From positions 3,413 to 67,412 of the forward strand of contig JACRLO010000032.1 of NCBI GenBank assembly GCA_016235245.1: a DNA stretch of 64,000 nucleotides. The letters are read 5' to 3'. The stretch is from Nitrospirota bacterium (GTDB lineage Bacteria > Nitrospirota > Thermodesulfovibrionia > Thermodesulfovibrionales > UBA6898). Of this stretch, positions 1-11,872 are shown one piece after another (position 1 is the stretch's first letter; every line of letters starts with the position of its first letter). Below the pieces are notes generated by a model. That model ran no database searches, was not told the DNA's origin, and saw only the letters and a list, made by a program, of their open reading frames with translations. Both the position numbers and the translations under genes were made by a program.

Positions 1-196
1 ACCCGTCCATTTCCGGCATACGCACATCCATCAGCACGATCGCAAAGTCATGCTTCAAAGAGAGGCCCAGCGCTTCATTGCCCGAGCCAGCCTTGTATAT
101 GGCAAGCCCCATATCCTCCAGAAGTCCTTCAAGCGCAACCAGGTTCTCAGGCCGGTCGTCTACCAGCAATACCGGTATCTTTTCGGGTTCAGTCAT
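1..196 (-). CDS. Response regulator receiver domain protein (3' part outside window)
   Basis: The first 65 codons of a response regulator are visible; the gene continues beyond base 1. The protein begins MTEPEKIPVLLVDDRPENL and reaches the phosphoacceptor strand IVLMDVRMPEMDG, so the acidic pair (DD) and the phosphorylatable Asp are present. It starts 22 bases after the stop of the hybrid histidine kinase gene on the same strand and is therefore the last visible gene of the long operon. It probably receives phosphate from that kinase. The output domain cannot be seen, so it could be a single-domain regulator, another hybrid kinase or a diguanylate-cyclase type protein. Confidence 0.85.
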   Translation of the reverse strand, partial: MTEPEKIPVLLVDDRPENLVALEGLLEDMGLAIYKAGSGNEALGLSLKHDFAIVLMDVRMPEMDG

Positions 197-218
197 TTCC
201 GTTTATTCCCTCTTCAGG

Positions 219-3866
<3,648 letters not shown>

Positions 3867-3904
3867 TTATCAACCTCCGCCTGTTTGAAAAGATAATAAT
3901 GCGT

Positions 3905-5098
3905 TCATCCCAACTGCCCTGTGCTGCCTGATCCTGTCTGTTTCTCCAGTTCCTGTATCCTGTTCTTCAATTCGATCATCTTCAGTTCCCTGCCGACGAA
4001 TAACTTATTGAATTTTTCGAGTTCAGCGTTTTTCTCCACAAGCTCGGCAGTTCGCTCCTTTACACGCTGTTCCAACTCTTCGTTCAGTTTGCGGATATCA
4101 TCTTCGGCCTTTTTGCGTTCAGAAATCTCCGCCAGAAGTTCGCTGTTGGCCTGAGCCAACTCGGCAGTCCGCTGCTCAACCCTATGTTCGAGTGTTGCTT
4201 TCGACTCCTGCAGCTCCAGTGCAACTTTGGCAAAGGCGTCGGTCAGAAGGTTCACGCCATTCACCAGTTCCCGCCATTTTCCGCTGAAGAGACCCGCATT
4301 GCCGCGACTGTCGAGCTTGCCTTCCTTAACAGCCAGAATAAGGCCGTCCGTCTCGCTCAGCACCTGCTGAATAATGGTTTTCATCCGCTGAAAGGTATTA
4401 GACAGCACACCGATTTCATCATGCCTCCGGGTATCTGCCTCCTGGCTGAAGTCACCGTCCGCAATTTGATTGGCAATATCCAGGATTTTGGAGAGAGGCT
4501 GTAACACCAGACCGATCAGGAAATACGCAAAGACACTGCCGCAGATGGTAAAAAAGAGGAGAAGCAGCATGCTCCGCTCAACGATCTTCCTTTCTGTTTC
4601 CTTCATGGAGGCTTTTGAGAAGACCAACCGGACCCAGCCGATATGTTCCCTGAGCGTTTTTACACTGTCGGTCTCATAGAGGACGTCTGTCTCGTCCTGC
4701 ATCCTCAGCGCAAAAACAGGGGCATAAAAGACAAAGAAGCCGCTTTCCTCTGAACTGTAAATCTGTCCGTTTGAATTCAGGGCAGGCGTCGGCCCTGACC
4801 TCGGGGGGCCATCGTGCATCAATTCCTTCATGCTGCTGTCATAAAATGTGACTGAATATATATCTGATCTGGCTTTCAGGAATAAGACGATATCTTTCAG
4901 AAGCCGGGGGCTTCCTGAGAGGATCGGCAATTCACCATTCTTGGTCGCCAAAGACGTTATGGTTTCTGCCCTCTTGATGATCTCCATTCGTATGATGTTC
5001 TTCTCGGTGTTGATTGACTCCCAGGTATATACGAGTGAGATGACTGCGATGACCGATATCATGGATAGAAGCGCCTTTGTTTTAAGGATCATTTTCAT
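3905..5098 (-). CDS. Membrane HAMP-domain sensory protein without kinase core
   Basis: A 397-residue protein with a membrane segment at about 7-25, a periplasmic region to about 180, a second membrane segment (about 182-202), a HAMP domain (about 203-255) and then only coiled coil to the end. There is no H-box, HATPase, GGDEF or chemoreceptor signalling tip. The C-terminus carries LFVGRELKMIELKNRIQELE, which recurs almost unchanged at the ends of the proteins at 8113-10149 and 13186-14868. It overlaps the upstream binding-protein gene by ATGA, so the two are translationally coupled. That suggests the binding protein presents a ligand to this sensor. It probably signals through the hybrid kinase encoded next; this is inference. 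Confidence 0.8.
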   Translation of the reverse strand: MKMILKTKALLSMISVIAVISLVYTWESINTEKNIIRMEIIKRAETITSLATKNGELPILSGSPRLLKDIVLFLKARSDIYSVTFYDSSMKELMHDGPPRSGPTPALNSNGQIYSSEESGFFVFYAPVFALRMQDETDVLYETDSVKTLREHIGWVRLVFSKASMKETERKIVERSMLLLLFFTICGSVFAYFLIGLVLQPLSKILDIANQIADGDFSQEADTRRHDEIGVLSNTFQRMKTIIQQVLSETDGLILAVKEGKLDSRGNAGLFSGKWRELVNGVNLLTDAFAKVALELQESKATLEHRVEQRTAELAQANSELLAEISERKKAEDDIRKLNEELEQRVKERTAELVEKNAELEKFNKLFVGRELKMIELKNRIQELEKQTGSGSTGQLG

Positions 5099-5982
5099 GG
5101 ATAGATCCTCCTGGCCATTTTCAGCATCTCATCAGGTATGCGGATGCCCATCTTTCCGGCGGTTTCCGTATTCAGATAGAGGTCGAAACGCCTGGACGCT
5201 GCAGGGGGGAGTTGCTCGACCTGCGTGCCGTTGAGCACTGCTGACGCATACTCGCCTATCATCCTGCCATGACTGAGGAGGTCCACTACCAGGGCAAGCA
5301 GGGCACCATCCCTGACCTGTCGTTCTGAAATGCCCAGAAGGGGGATACTCTTTCTGAAAGAGAGAAGATAGGTCTCTTCCATGGCAGTTGGTGTCAGGAT
5401 AGAGACATTAGGAAGGAACAGGATAGCATCCATATTGCCAAGCTGTTTAAGCGTGTCGACAAATTCAACGCTGTTTTTTACGCTGTAGTCGTTCCAGCGC
5501 GGAAGGCTGTGCCCATCCAGGATATTAATTTGTTCGCGGCTGCCTATAACAGCCACAGTCTTAATGGAATTGAGATATTTCTTAACCAGATCTGCGTATT
5601 CCCTGACCGGGGTTGCCATATAAATACCGGTTAGGTTCTGCCTGCTGATGGCAGGGGGGGTGAGAATTAAACCGTAAATAACCGGAATGTCTGTCGGCAG
5701 GGTTTGGGCCTCGGCAAGAGCATCCCGGCCAAGCGCTATCACGATCCTGCACTGCTCCTTTCCGACAATGCGGCGGAGCGTCCCTTTTGTCTCGTCCGGA
5801 GAATAGATACTGATGGAGCTCCTCAGCGTCTTCCTGATTCCGGAAATGACCTCAGCAACCAGTTTGAGTTGCGTATCGCCTATGATAACGACCTCTGCCG
5901 CCTCAGCCCTCGATATAAGCATCACCGGGGCAAGTGCGGCAAAGAGCGTAATCAGTATGAAGAGACCGCTTCTTTTCACCAT
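5095..5982 (-). CDS. Periplasmic ABC-type substrate-binding protein (PF04392-like)
   Basis: A 295-residue secreted protein. The N-terminus is a signal peptide ending near ...LISRAEAAEV. The body resembles the ABC_sub_bind family (the type often next to TrpX or hybrid sensor kinases): GDTQLKLVAEVISGI, a KEQCRIVIALGRDAL segment, then IPVIYGLILTPP, and a C-terminal lobe with LLGISERQVRDGALLAL. No permease or ATPase gene accompanies it. It overlaps the following HAMP sensor gene by four bases. The most likely job is ligand sensing rather than import. The ligand cannot be read from sequence; the neighbouring corrinoid methyl-transfer genes suggest a methylated compound, but this is a guess. Confidence 0.75.
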   Translation of the reverse strand: MVKRSGLFILITLFAALAPVMLISRAEAAEVVIIGDTQLKLVAEVISGIRKTLRSSISIYSPDETKGTLRRIVGKEQCRIVIALGRDALAEAQTLPTDIPVIYGLILTPPAISRQNLTGIYMATPVREYADLVKKYLNSIKTVAVIGSREQINILDGHSLPRWNDYSVKNSVEFVDTLKQLGNMDAILFLPNVSILTPTAMEETYLLSFRKSIPLLGISERQVRDGALLALVVDLLSHGRMIGEYASAVLNGTQVEQLPPAASRRFDLYLNTETAGKMGIRIPDEMLKMARRIYP

Positions 5983-6028
5983 AACCTCAAAGGTTGTATG
6001 TAAGCGTCTTGCAGCAATGCCCTTTCCC

Positions 6029-8116
6029 TTAAAATTTATACACGATATTTACCAATACCGAAATGCCTTCGCGAGGGAAATCATCCGGAATCTTGTTGGC
6101 ACCTCCGGAGGTGTCCGGATCATGGTAATGCTTGTTAAACAGGTTGTGGCCGACCAGCTGAAACTCCAGGCCCTTGTATAACCCATGGGCTGTTAAGGCA
6201 ATATCCACTGTTGTATATGAAGGCATCTCAGACCGGATGTCACCCTGGGCGCGGGGCCGTGCGCCTGTCCACTGGATATCGCCATGCAGATTCAGATATC
6301 GGCTCAGACCGTAATTCAGACTGGCAGTTGCCCGATGGGAGGGGACGTATGGCAAACGCTGGCCGGTGACGCCGTCACGCGGGTCCTGCCAGGCATAGGT
6401 CGTTTTCCAGCGGATGGAATCAAAGGCCCTGCCTTGCAGCCCCGCCTCCACTCCCTGAATATCGGCCCTGCCTGCATTGATAAAGCTGGTAGGGGTCACG
6501 CTGCCGTCTCTCGTGATCAAATCGTCAATGTCGCTATGGAAGTAGTTGAGTTCAAGCTGTAGTGTTCGTGAAATACGATATGCCACCCCCGCCTCAAGAG
6601 TCTCGATCCTTTCCGGCTTGAGATTTGGGTTGCCTGCATTTGATACCGTGTTTATGTTGTACAGCTCCTGGAAATTGGGGGCGCGGAAGGCCCGGCCATA
6701 GAGCAGTTTCAAATCGGCGTTTTCCAGAACAGTCCATACCAGACCTGCCCGCGGGCTGATGGCATCGCCAAAGTCACTATAGTGGTCATAACGGGCGCCT
6801 ACGGTCAGATTGATACTCTTTGACAACTGCCACTCGTCCTGAAGGTAAAACGATGCATTCTGCCTCCCCACCTCCCGGTTCCAGTTGGCCACCTCCTGGA
6901 GCGGACCAACATAAGCTCCTGTCAATGGATTGAAGTTGGCAAGTCGTTTGACCCCGTACTGCTGGAAATCCTCGTAGACCAGACCCGTGCTCAGGCGGTT
7001 CCCTTTGAAAGGCTCCCAAGCGATCTGCCACTCTGTGCCGATAGTCCCATTTTGCATTATAGGCTCGCCTATCCTTCCCTCGGGGAAGCTGTTATTGAAT
7101 CCGTTGGGGAGAGACTTGACAAGCGGGTCCTGGCTGTAGTGATCGTAATAGAGCTTGATCGTGGCGTCAAGATTCTCACTGATGCGCCGGTTCCAGGCAA
7201 GCTCACCCCAGTAGTTTTCGATATCACAATAATGGTTGGTTCTGTCCGTGACTGCAAAACCGAAGCCGATATAGTACCCTTTACGCGAAGTGAGATAGTG
7301 CCCCCTGAAGGAGAAGTCGCCGTAGACTACCTTCAGGAAGGCATCAGTCTGTTTGACATCAAGATGCGGTGCACCCGGCGCAGCTGAAAAAGGCGTGCTC
7401 CTGAGGACGTCTGACGCTACACGCAGATTGGGGCCGCTGCTGCGGTAGTAGTCTATACTCCCCGAGGCTGCCAGCTTGTCGCCATGGACAGCAGCTCCAA
7501 CCAGATTGCCCTTAAAGGTATCAAAACTGCCGCCGCTTATCTTTGTCTCCAGACCGTCAATCTCTTCGGCATCACGGGTGATGATATTGATCGTGGCCAT
7601 GAAGGCGCTGCTGCCATAGAGTGCGGAACCCGGGCCGCGTACCACCTCCACCTGTTTTATATTCTCGACCGGAAGTGTATCGGCCAAGAGATGAAGACCG
7701 CTGCCAAATGAATTCTTATTAATGGAGTGCCCGTCGATCATAATCAGGATTTTTTCATTGAACGTCGTTCTTATCCCGCGCACCTCAATCATATTTACAC
7801 CATATTCATTCATCGAGATGCCGACTCCAGGCACCATCTTCAGTACGTCAAGCAGATTGCGCGCACCCATATCCCTGATTTCATCAGCGGTGATGACGGT
7901 GGCAACGGCAGGGGCCTTGCGCAGCGGAGTTGAGCGTTTAGTGGCGGTGACAAGGTCTTTTTCTTCATACAGGAGCTGAAGCTCGGCTGTTTCGTCAGGA
8001 GCCGCTGCCGCAGTCGCCTGAGGGGTCTGGGTCACGGTCTCAACTGCCTCCGCCTGCCAACTGGGGAGTAACAGACAGAACAGAAACAGCACAACAAATA
8101 ACGATTGGACTTTCAT
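6029..8116 (-). CDS. TonB-dependent outer-membrane receptor
   Basis: A 695-residue receptor with a signal peptide (cleavage near WQAEA), a TonB-box-like KDLVTATKR at about 53-61, a plug domain (about 65-190 with VEVVRGPGSALYGSSAFMATINII) and a 22-strand-type barrel ending in ...VLVNIVYKF with the C-terminal aromatic typical of outer-membrane proteins. It belongs to the BtuB/CirA-like group, which moves cobalamin, siderophores or similar large ligands into the periplasm using TonB energy. The ATGA overlap with the upstream GAF/PAS gene and the GGAGG site support the start. In this operon it may bring in a corrinoid for the methyl-transfer proteins or the compound being sensed. No tonB/exbBD is in the window. 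Confidence 0.9.
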   Translation of the reverse strand: MKVQSLFVVLFLFCLLLPSWQAEAVETVTQTPQATAAAAPDETAELQLLYEEKDLVTATKRSTPLRKAPAVATVITADEIRDMGARNLLDVLKMVPGVGISMNEYGVNMIEVRGIRTTFNEKILIMIDGHSINKNSFGSGLHLLADTLPVENIKQVEVVRGPGSALYGSSAFMATINIITRDAEEIDGLETKISGGSFDTFKGNLVGAAVHGDKLAASGSIDYYRSSGPNLRVASDVLRSTPFSAAPGAPHLDVKQTDAFLKVVYGDFSFRGHYLTSRKGYYIGFGFAVTDRTNHYCDIENYWGELAWNRRISENLDATIKLYYDHYSQDPLVKSLPNGFNNSFPEGRIGEPIMQNGTIGTEWQIAWEPFKGNRLSTGLVYEDFQQYGVKRLANFNPLTGAYVGPLQEVANWNREVGRQNASFYLQDEWQLSKSINLTVGARYDHYSDFGDAISPRAGLVWTVLENADLKLLYGRAFRAPNFQELYNINTVSNAGNPNLKPERIETLEAGVAYRISRTLQLELNYFHSDIDDLITRDGSVTPTSFINAGRADIQGVEAGLQGRAFDSIRWKTTYAWQDPRDGVTGQRLPYVPSHRATASLNYGLSRYLNLHGDIQWTGARPRAQGDIRSEMPSYTTVDIALTAHGLYKGLEFQLVGHNLFNKHYHDPDTSGGANKIPDDFPREGISVLVNIVYKF

Positions 8117-10149
8117 GCCTTGCCTCCTTCCAGTTCCTTTATCTTCTCCTTTAATTCCTTCATGCGCAGCTCCCTGCCAACAAAGAGTTTGTTCATCTTT
8201 CCGAGTTCCGCGTTCTTCTGCTGCAGTTCCGCAGTCCGCTCCTTTACACGCTGCTCGAGCTCATCATTGAGCTTGTGCAGCTCATCCTCCACCCGTTTGC
8301 GTTCGGAGATGTCGGTGATTATCCCTTCAATGGCTATGATGCTACCCCCCTCATCACGGATCAGGATGTTCCGCTGGTTTATCCAGCGAATCTCCCCAGA
8401 CTTATGGATGATCGGGAACTCATAGGTGGGGGGCATATCCCCCTGCAGCAGTCCCGACCACTGTTCTTCAAAATACCCATGCCAGTCCGGAGGGATGATC
8501 TTACGTATCAATTGCGGCGAGGCGTAGAATTCCTCAGGAGCATATCCCGACAACTCCGCAGCAGCAGGACTCATGTACTCATATCTGCCGTCAGGAAGCG
8601 ACATACGATAGATGACGTCGCGGGCGTTCTCCGCAAGTCGACGGAACCGCTCCTCGCTCTTTTTCAGCGCCTCTTCAGCCCGCCTGCGCCCGGTAATATC
8701 GCGGACATATGCGCAGTTGTATTCCTTTTCGTTGAATTCGACATGGTTGGCGGTTATTTCGACCGGAATCCGCCGGCCGTCTTTCCCTGTAAGCAACGTC
8801 TCGAACCTGAGAAACCTGCATCTCCTGAGCTCTTCCCAATGCTCCTGCCAGGCAACGCCTGTATGTTCAGGATTGAGATCACACGTCTTCAGATGCAAAA
8901 AATCATCGTCAGAATATCCGAGCAATTCACAGGCCGCCCTGTTCCAGTATGAATACGATCCGTCCGGCCTGATCCAGAAAATTATATCGGCCGATCGGTC
9001 GACCGAAAACTGTGTGACCAGGAGTCTGGCTTCGATGCGCTTGCGTTCTTCGAGCTCAAGCTGCAAATCTTCGTTGGCTTTATGCAGTTCTGCGGTCCGC
9101 TCAATGACCCTTTTTTCGAGTTCCTCATTCGCCCTGCGGAGTTTCTCTTCAACGCGCCTGAGTTCGGTAACGTCGCGCATGACCACAACTGCACCAATCT
9201 TCCTGCCGCTCTCATCCCTGATCACGCTCCCATTGGCGAGTATAAAGCGTGCAGTCCTGCCCTTGACAACGATCGCCATGCCGGCATCTACAACGATTTC
9301 ACCCTTAAAGGCCCTGGCAAGAGGTATCTCCTCTGTCAACAGGGGGGTGACCCCATCAGAGCGGTAGAGGTCATAATGTTTCGCCCATTCTTCGGGTGGG
9401 AGCTTCCTGGGGTCCATACCATGCCACTGCCTGGCGGTGCGGTTGAAAAGGGTAAGACTGCCTTCAGCGTCGCAGGCTACCACGCCGTCTGCCATACTCT
9501 CAAGCAGAGAGCGGCTGAACTCGCGCTCCCCGATTAACGCCATCTCAGCCCTCTTGTGCTCAATAATCTCCTTCTCCAACACTTCATTCGATTTACTCAA
9601 TTCGTCATATGCCCTTTTTAGCGTACTTTGCCTGAGCATCTCATTTTTCAGTATGACTGCAGCATAATTAAAAAAGGCCGGAAGATAGGCCCTCAACTCC
9701 CTCATATCCATATGCAGATTTTCCATTTTGATAACGCCGACAATGTCGCTGCCGACTACAAGCGGAACAACCCAGGTCCATGCCCTGGTAAACTCGGGCG
9801 TATTCATCAGCGTGTTGCTGAAGTCATGTTCATATTCCATGGCAGCGCGTTTCTGCAGCACCGCATTCACCTGTGGGTCGTCAATTGCTTCGACCTTCTT
9901 TGCTCTGCCGAAAACATCCGCATAATAGATATCCCTGTTGATTGCATAGACGATGAGGTTCGTCCCGCCAATGGTATCGAGAACAGCCCTGAGCATATTC
10001 TCGATGGTATTTTCGAGGCCCGGCGTCTCACTCAGTTTCATCATCATGTGGTTGATAATCTGGAGGCAGGACTTTTCCTGCGCAAGCCGTGTGGTTCGCT
10101 CCTGCAGATTCGAAAGTTCGTCTTTCGCTATGCGTATCATCTCGCTCAT
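8113..10149 (-). CDS. Cytoplasmic GAF and triple-PAS sensory protein without kinase core
   Basis: A 678-residue soluble protein with no membrane segment. A GAF-like domain (about 25-170) is followed by three PAS domains (about 205-335, 380-495 and 500-620) separated by coiled coils of the EELEKRVIERTAEL type. It ends in KLFVGRELRMKELKEKIKEL, the same tail as two other sensors in this operon. No catalytic or DNA-binding module is present. It lies directly after the UroD-like methyltransferase gene (nine-base gap) and overlaps the TonB receptor gene. It may sense a cytoplasmic state, such as redox or the methyl-corrinoid reaction, and pass it to the hybrid kinase by protein contact. Ligands of the PAS and GAF domains are not predictable here. 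Confidence 0.82.
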   Translation of the reverse strand: MSEMIRIAKDELSNLQERTTRLAQEKSCLQIINHMMMKLSETPGLENTIENMLRAVLDTIGGTNLIVYAINRDIYYADVFGRAKKVEAIDDPQVNAVLQKRAAMEYEHDFSNTLMNTPEFTRAWTWVVPLVVGSDIVGVIKMENLHMDMRELRAYLPAFFNYAAVILKNEMLRQSTLKRAYDELSKSNEVLEKEIIEHKRAEMALIGEREFSRSLLESMADGVVACDAEGSLTLFNRTARQWHGMDPRKLPPEEWAKHYDLYRSDGVTPLLTEEIPLARAFKGEIVVDAGMAIVVKGRTARFILANGSVIRDESGRKIGAVVVMRDVTELRRVEEKLRRANEELEKRVIERTAELHKANEDLQLELEERKRIEARLLVTQFSVDRSADIIFWIRPDGSYSYWNRAACELLGYSDDDFLHLKTCDLNPEHTGVAWQEHWEELRRCRFLRFETLLTGKDGRRIPVEITANHVEFNEKEYNCAYVRDITGRRRAEEALKKSEERFRRLAENARDVIYRMSLPDGRYEYMSPAAAELSGYAPEEFYASPQLIRKIIPPDWHGYFEEQWSGLLQGDMPPTYEFPIIHKSGEIRWINQRNILIRDEGGSIIAIEGIITDISERKRVEDELHKLNDELEQRVKERTAELQQKNAELGKMNKLFVGRELRMKELKEKIKELEGGKA

Positions 10150-10158
10150 GTCAGTCTG

Positions 10159-11196
10159 TCACCGCGTTTCATAACTGCCGAATTCATATGCAGCCTCAAG
10201 CATGGTCCTGATATTCTCCTCAGGAATCGCGTAGGGCATCACCCCTGTACCGAACAAAAAGCGTCCTCCCGGCATTCCGGCCCCGATTATTCTCCTGACC
10301 TCCGCCCTTATTTCTTCCGTGGTCCAGTCGATCAGTTTAATATCATTGATAACGCCACAGGTCAGCGCCCGGCTGTTAATGATCCTTTTGCCCTCCGCTA
10401 TGTCATCGAGCGGGCTGAGATAATACGTCCCGATGCCTGTCTTTTCCATGACCGCCTCTATGGATGCCGTCAGCCGCGCCATACCGCAGTAAAAAACGAC
10501 GCCCTGCGTGCCGCCAGGATTAAGGTCCTTTTCCATCCAGGGCAGGGATACCCCATCGAATATTTTCTTCGTGACGAAATCAGTTGAGCCGAAGGCGTTT
10601 GCATAGACGAAAACATCCACGCCGGCTGCGCGGTACGCTGCGATCTCTTTTCTGAAAAAGTCCGAGCACTTGCCGAGGAGCTCATCCCGCACGGCAACCG
10701 GTCCGATGAGCAGCAGTTCCAGCCACTTTTCCATGCCCATCAACAGAGCAGGCAGGGTCATCGATGCGGTCACATAGGCGCAGATCGGATACCTGCCAGC
10801 CGACTCCTGCTTCAGTATCCGCAGACAATTCAATTCCTCCTGAAAGACCGGATGATCAGTGACAGACTCAGGCACAAGCAGGTTATGGACATCGTCATAG
10901 GACTTTATTACAAAGTCCTGCACATTCGGAGGTCCGTCCTTGGCAAAGAGAATTTTTTTGCAGCCCAGCAGTTCGGCTTCCTTGCCGACATAGAAAAGAC
11001 TCCAAAGGTTGTCATACCCATATTTTTCGCGCATCCGGAGCTGGGCCTCAGCCACATGTTCTCCTTTGGAAAAATATTCTTCGATCGACATGCCGAGCAC
11101 CTTCGCGCCCTGGTCGCTCATGTTGCAGAATACCGGTATGCGGTCCGACGGTTCACCCTTGATTGCAGCAATCAGCCTGTCCATCCCCGTGATCAT
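10159..11196 (-). CDS. Uroporphyrinogen decarboxylase-family (MtaA-like) methyltransferase
   Basis: A 345-residue TIM-barrel protein of the UroD/MtaA family. These enzymes move methyl groups between a corrinoid protein and a thiol or other acceptor, or demethylate a substrate; true HemE is unlikely because a corrinoid protein gene sits immediately upstream. The start was placed at the ATG overlapping the stop of that gene by ATGA, behind GGAGG; a longer frame begins seven codons earlier. The segment GVVFYCGMARLTASIE corresponds to the zinc-binding His-X-Cys of MtaA, but Tyr replaces the His. A later Cys occurs in LTCGVINDIKL. The substrate is unknown, and the altered zinc site leaves catalysis open. 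Confidence 0.82.
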   Translation of the reverse strand: MITGMDRLIAAIKGEPSDRIPVFCNMSDQGAKVLGMSIEEYFSKGEHVAEAQLRMREKYGYDNLWSLFYVGKEAELLGCKKILFAKDGPPNVQDFVIKSYDDVHNLLVPESVTDHPVFQEELNCLRILKQESAGRYPICAYVTASMTLPALLMGMEKWLELLLIGPVAVRDELLGKCSDFFRKEIAAYRAAGVDVFVYANAFGSTDFVTKKIFDGVSLPWMEKDLNPGGTQGVVFYCGMARLTASIEAVMEKTGIGTYYLSPLDDIAEGKRIINSRALTCGVINDIKLIDWTTEEIRAEVRRIIGAGMPGGRFLFGTGVMPYAIPEENIRTMLEAAYEFGSYETR

Positions 11197-11858
11197 TTCC
11201 CCACCTCCCGGATACAATCTTCAATAACCCGGCCAGCCGTAACGCCGTCTTCAGCCCATGCATCTGCAAGCACAGCCTTATAGAGGTCATGGGCAAAATG
11301 AAACGGAGCTCCGCCGACCACGATCCTGATCGTGTCTTCGAGTCCGCGTTCTTTCAGTATCTGCCGGACCCGAAGGCAGCCGTTATCACCCTTGGCAGTA
11401 TGGACCATCATGGCCGATATGGCGATCACCTCGGCGTTGCGTGCGACGGCCTCATCCACAAAGCGTTCGGGCGTGACATTGACGCCCAGATCAGTCACTT
11501 CGATCATACGGGCCTTGAGGCAGCCGATCACAATCCTCTTGCCAAGAGAATGCATATCGCCCTGCGCCGTCCCGATCACCACATGCCCTGCTACCGAAGG
11601 CGATACGGTAAATTTTGGGATCATCTCATCCGCAACTTCAGAGGCGATCTGGGCAGTCATGAAGTGCTGTGCCAGATTAGAGTCAAAGTTTTCGCTGATC
11701 GACCTTATCATGCCCTCCATTGCAGGCAGGACCACTCTGAAAACAATATCCTCCGGCGACATCCCCCTGTCTACGGCTTCATGGACAATGCGAAGCGCCC
11801 TTTCGCGGTCGGTATCGAAGATCGCCTCGCTATATTCTCTGATAACGCGGTCCAGCAT
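11193..11858 (-). CDS. Corrinoid (B12-binding) protein of methyltransferase systems
   Basis: A 221-residue protein with the two-part build of MtaC/MtbC/MetH-type corrinoid proteins: a four-helix cap (about 1-88) and a Rossmann B12-binding domain (about 90-212). The signature GDMHSLGK gives Asp101-x-His103-x-x-Gly106, where His103 would be the lower axial cobalt ligand. A GG-containing loop (VVGGAPFHFAHD) closes the nucleotide-tail pocket. AGGAGG five bases before ATG sets the start. It would shuttle methyl groups for the UroD-like enzyme encoded next and be reactivated by the RACo-like protein encoded just before. The operon shows no second methyltransferase of the MttB or MtaB type, which is unusual for such a system. 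Confidence 0.9.
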   Translation of the reverse strand: MLDRVIREYSEAIFDTDRERALRIVHEAVDRGMSPEDIVFRVVLPAMEGMIRSISENFDSNLAQHFMTAQIASEVADEMIPKFTVSPSVAGHVVIGTAQGDMHSLGKRIVIGCLKARMIEVTDLGVNVTPERFVDEAVARNAEVIAISAMMVHTAKGDNGCLRVRQILKERGLEDTIRIVVGGAPFHFAHDLYKAVLADAWAEDGVTAGRVIEDCIREVGK

Positions 11859-11872
11859 TGCAGCCTCCTGTT

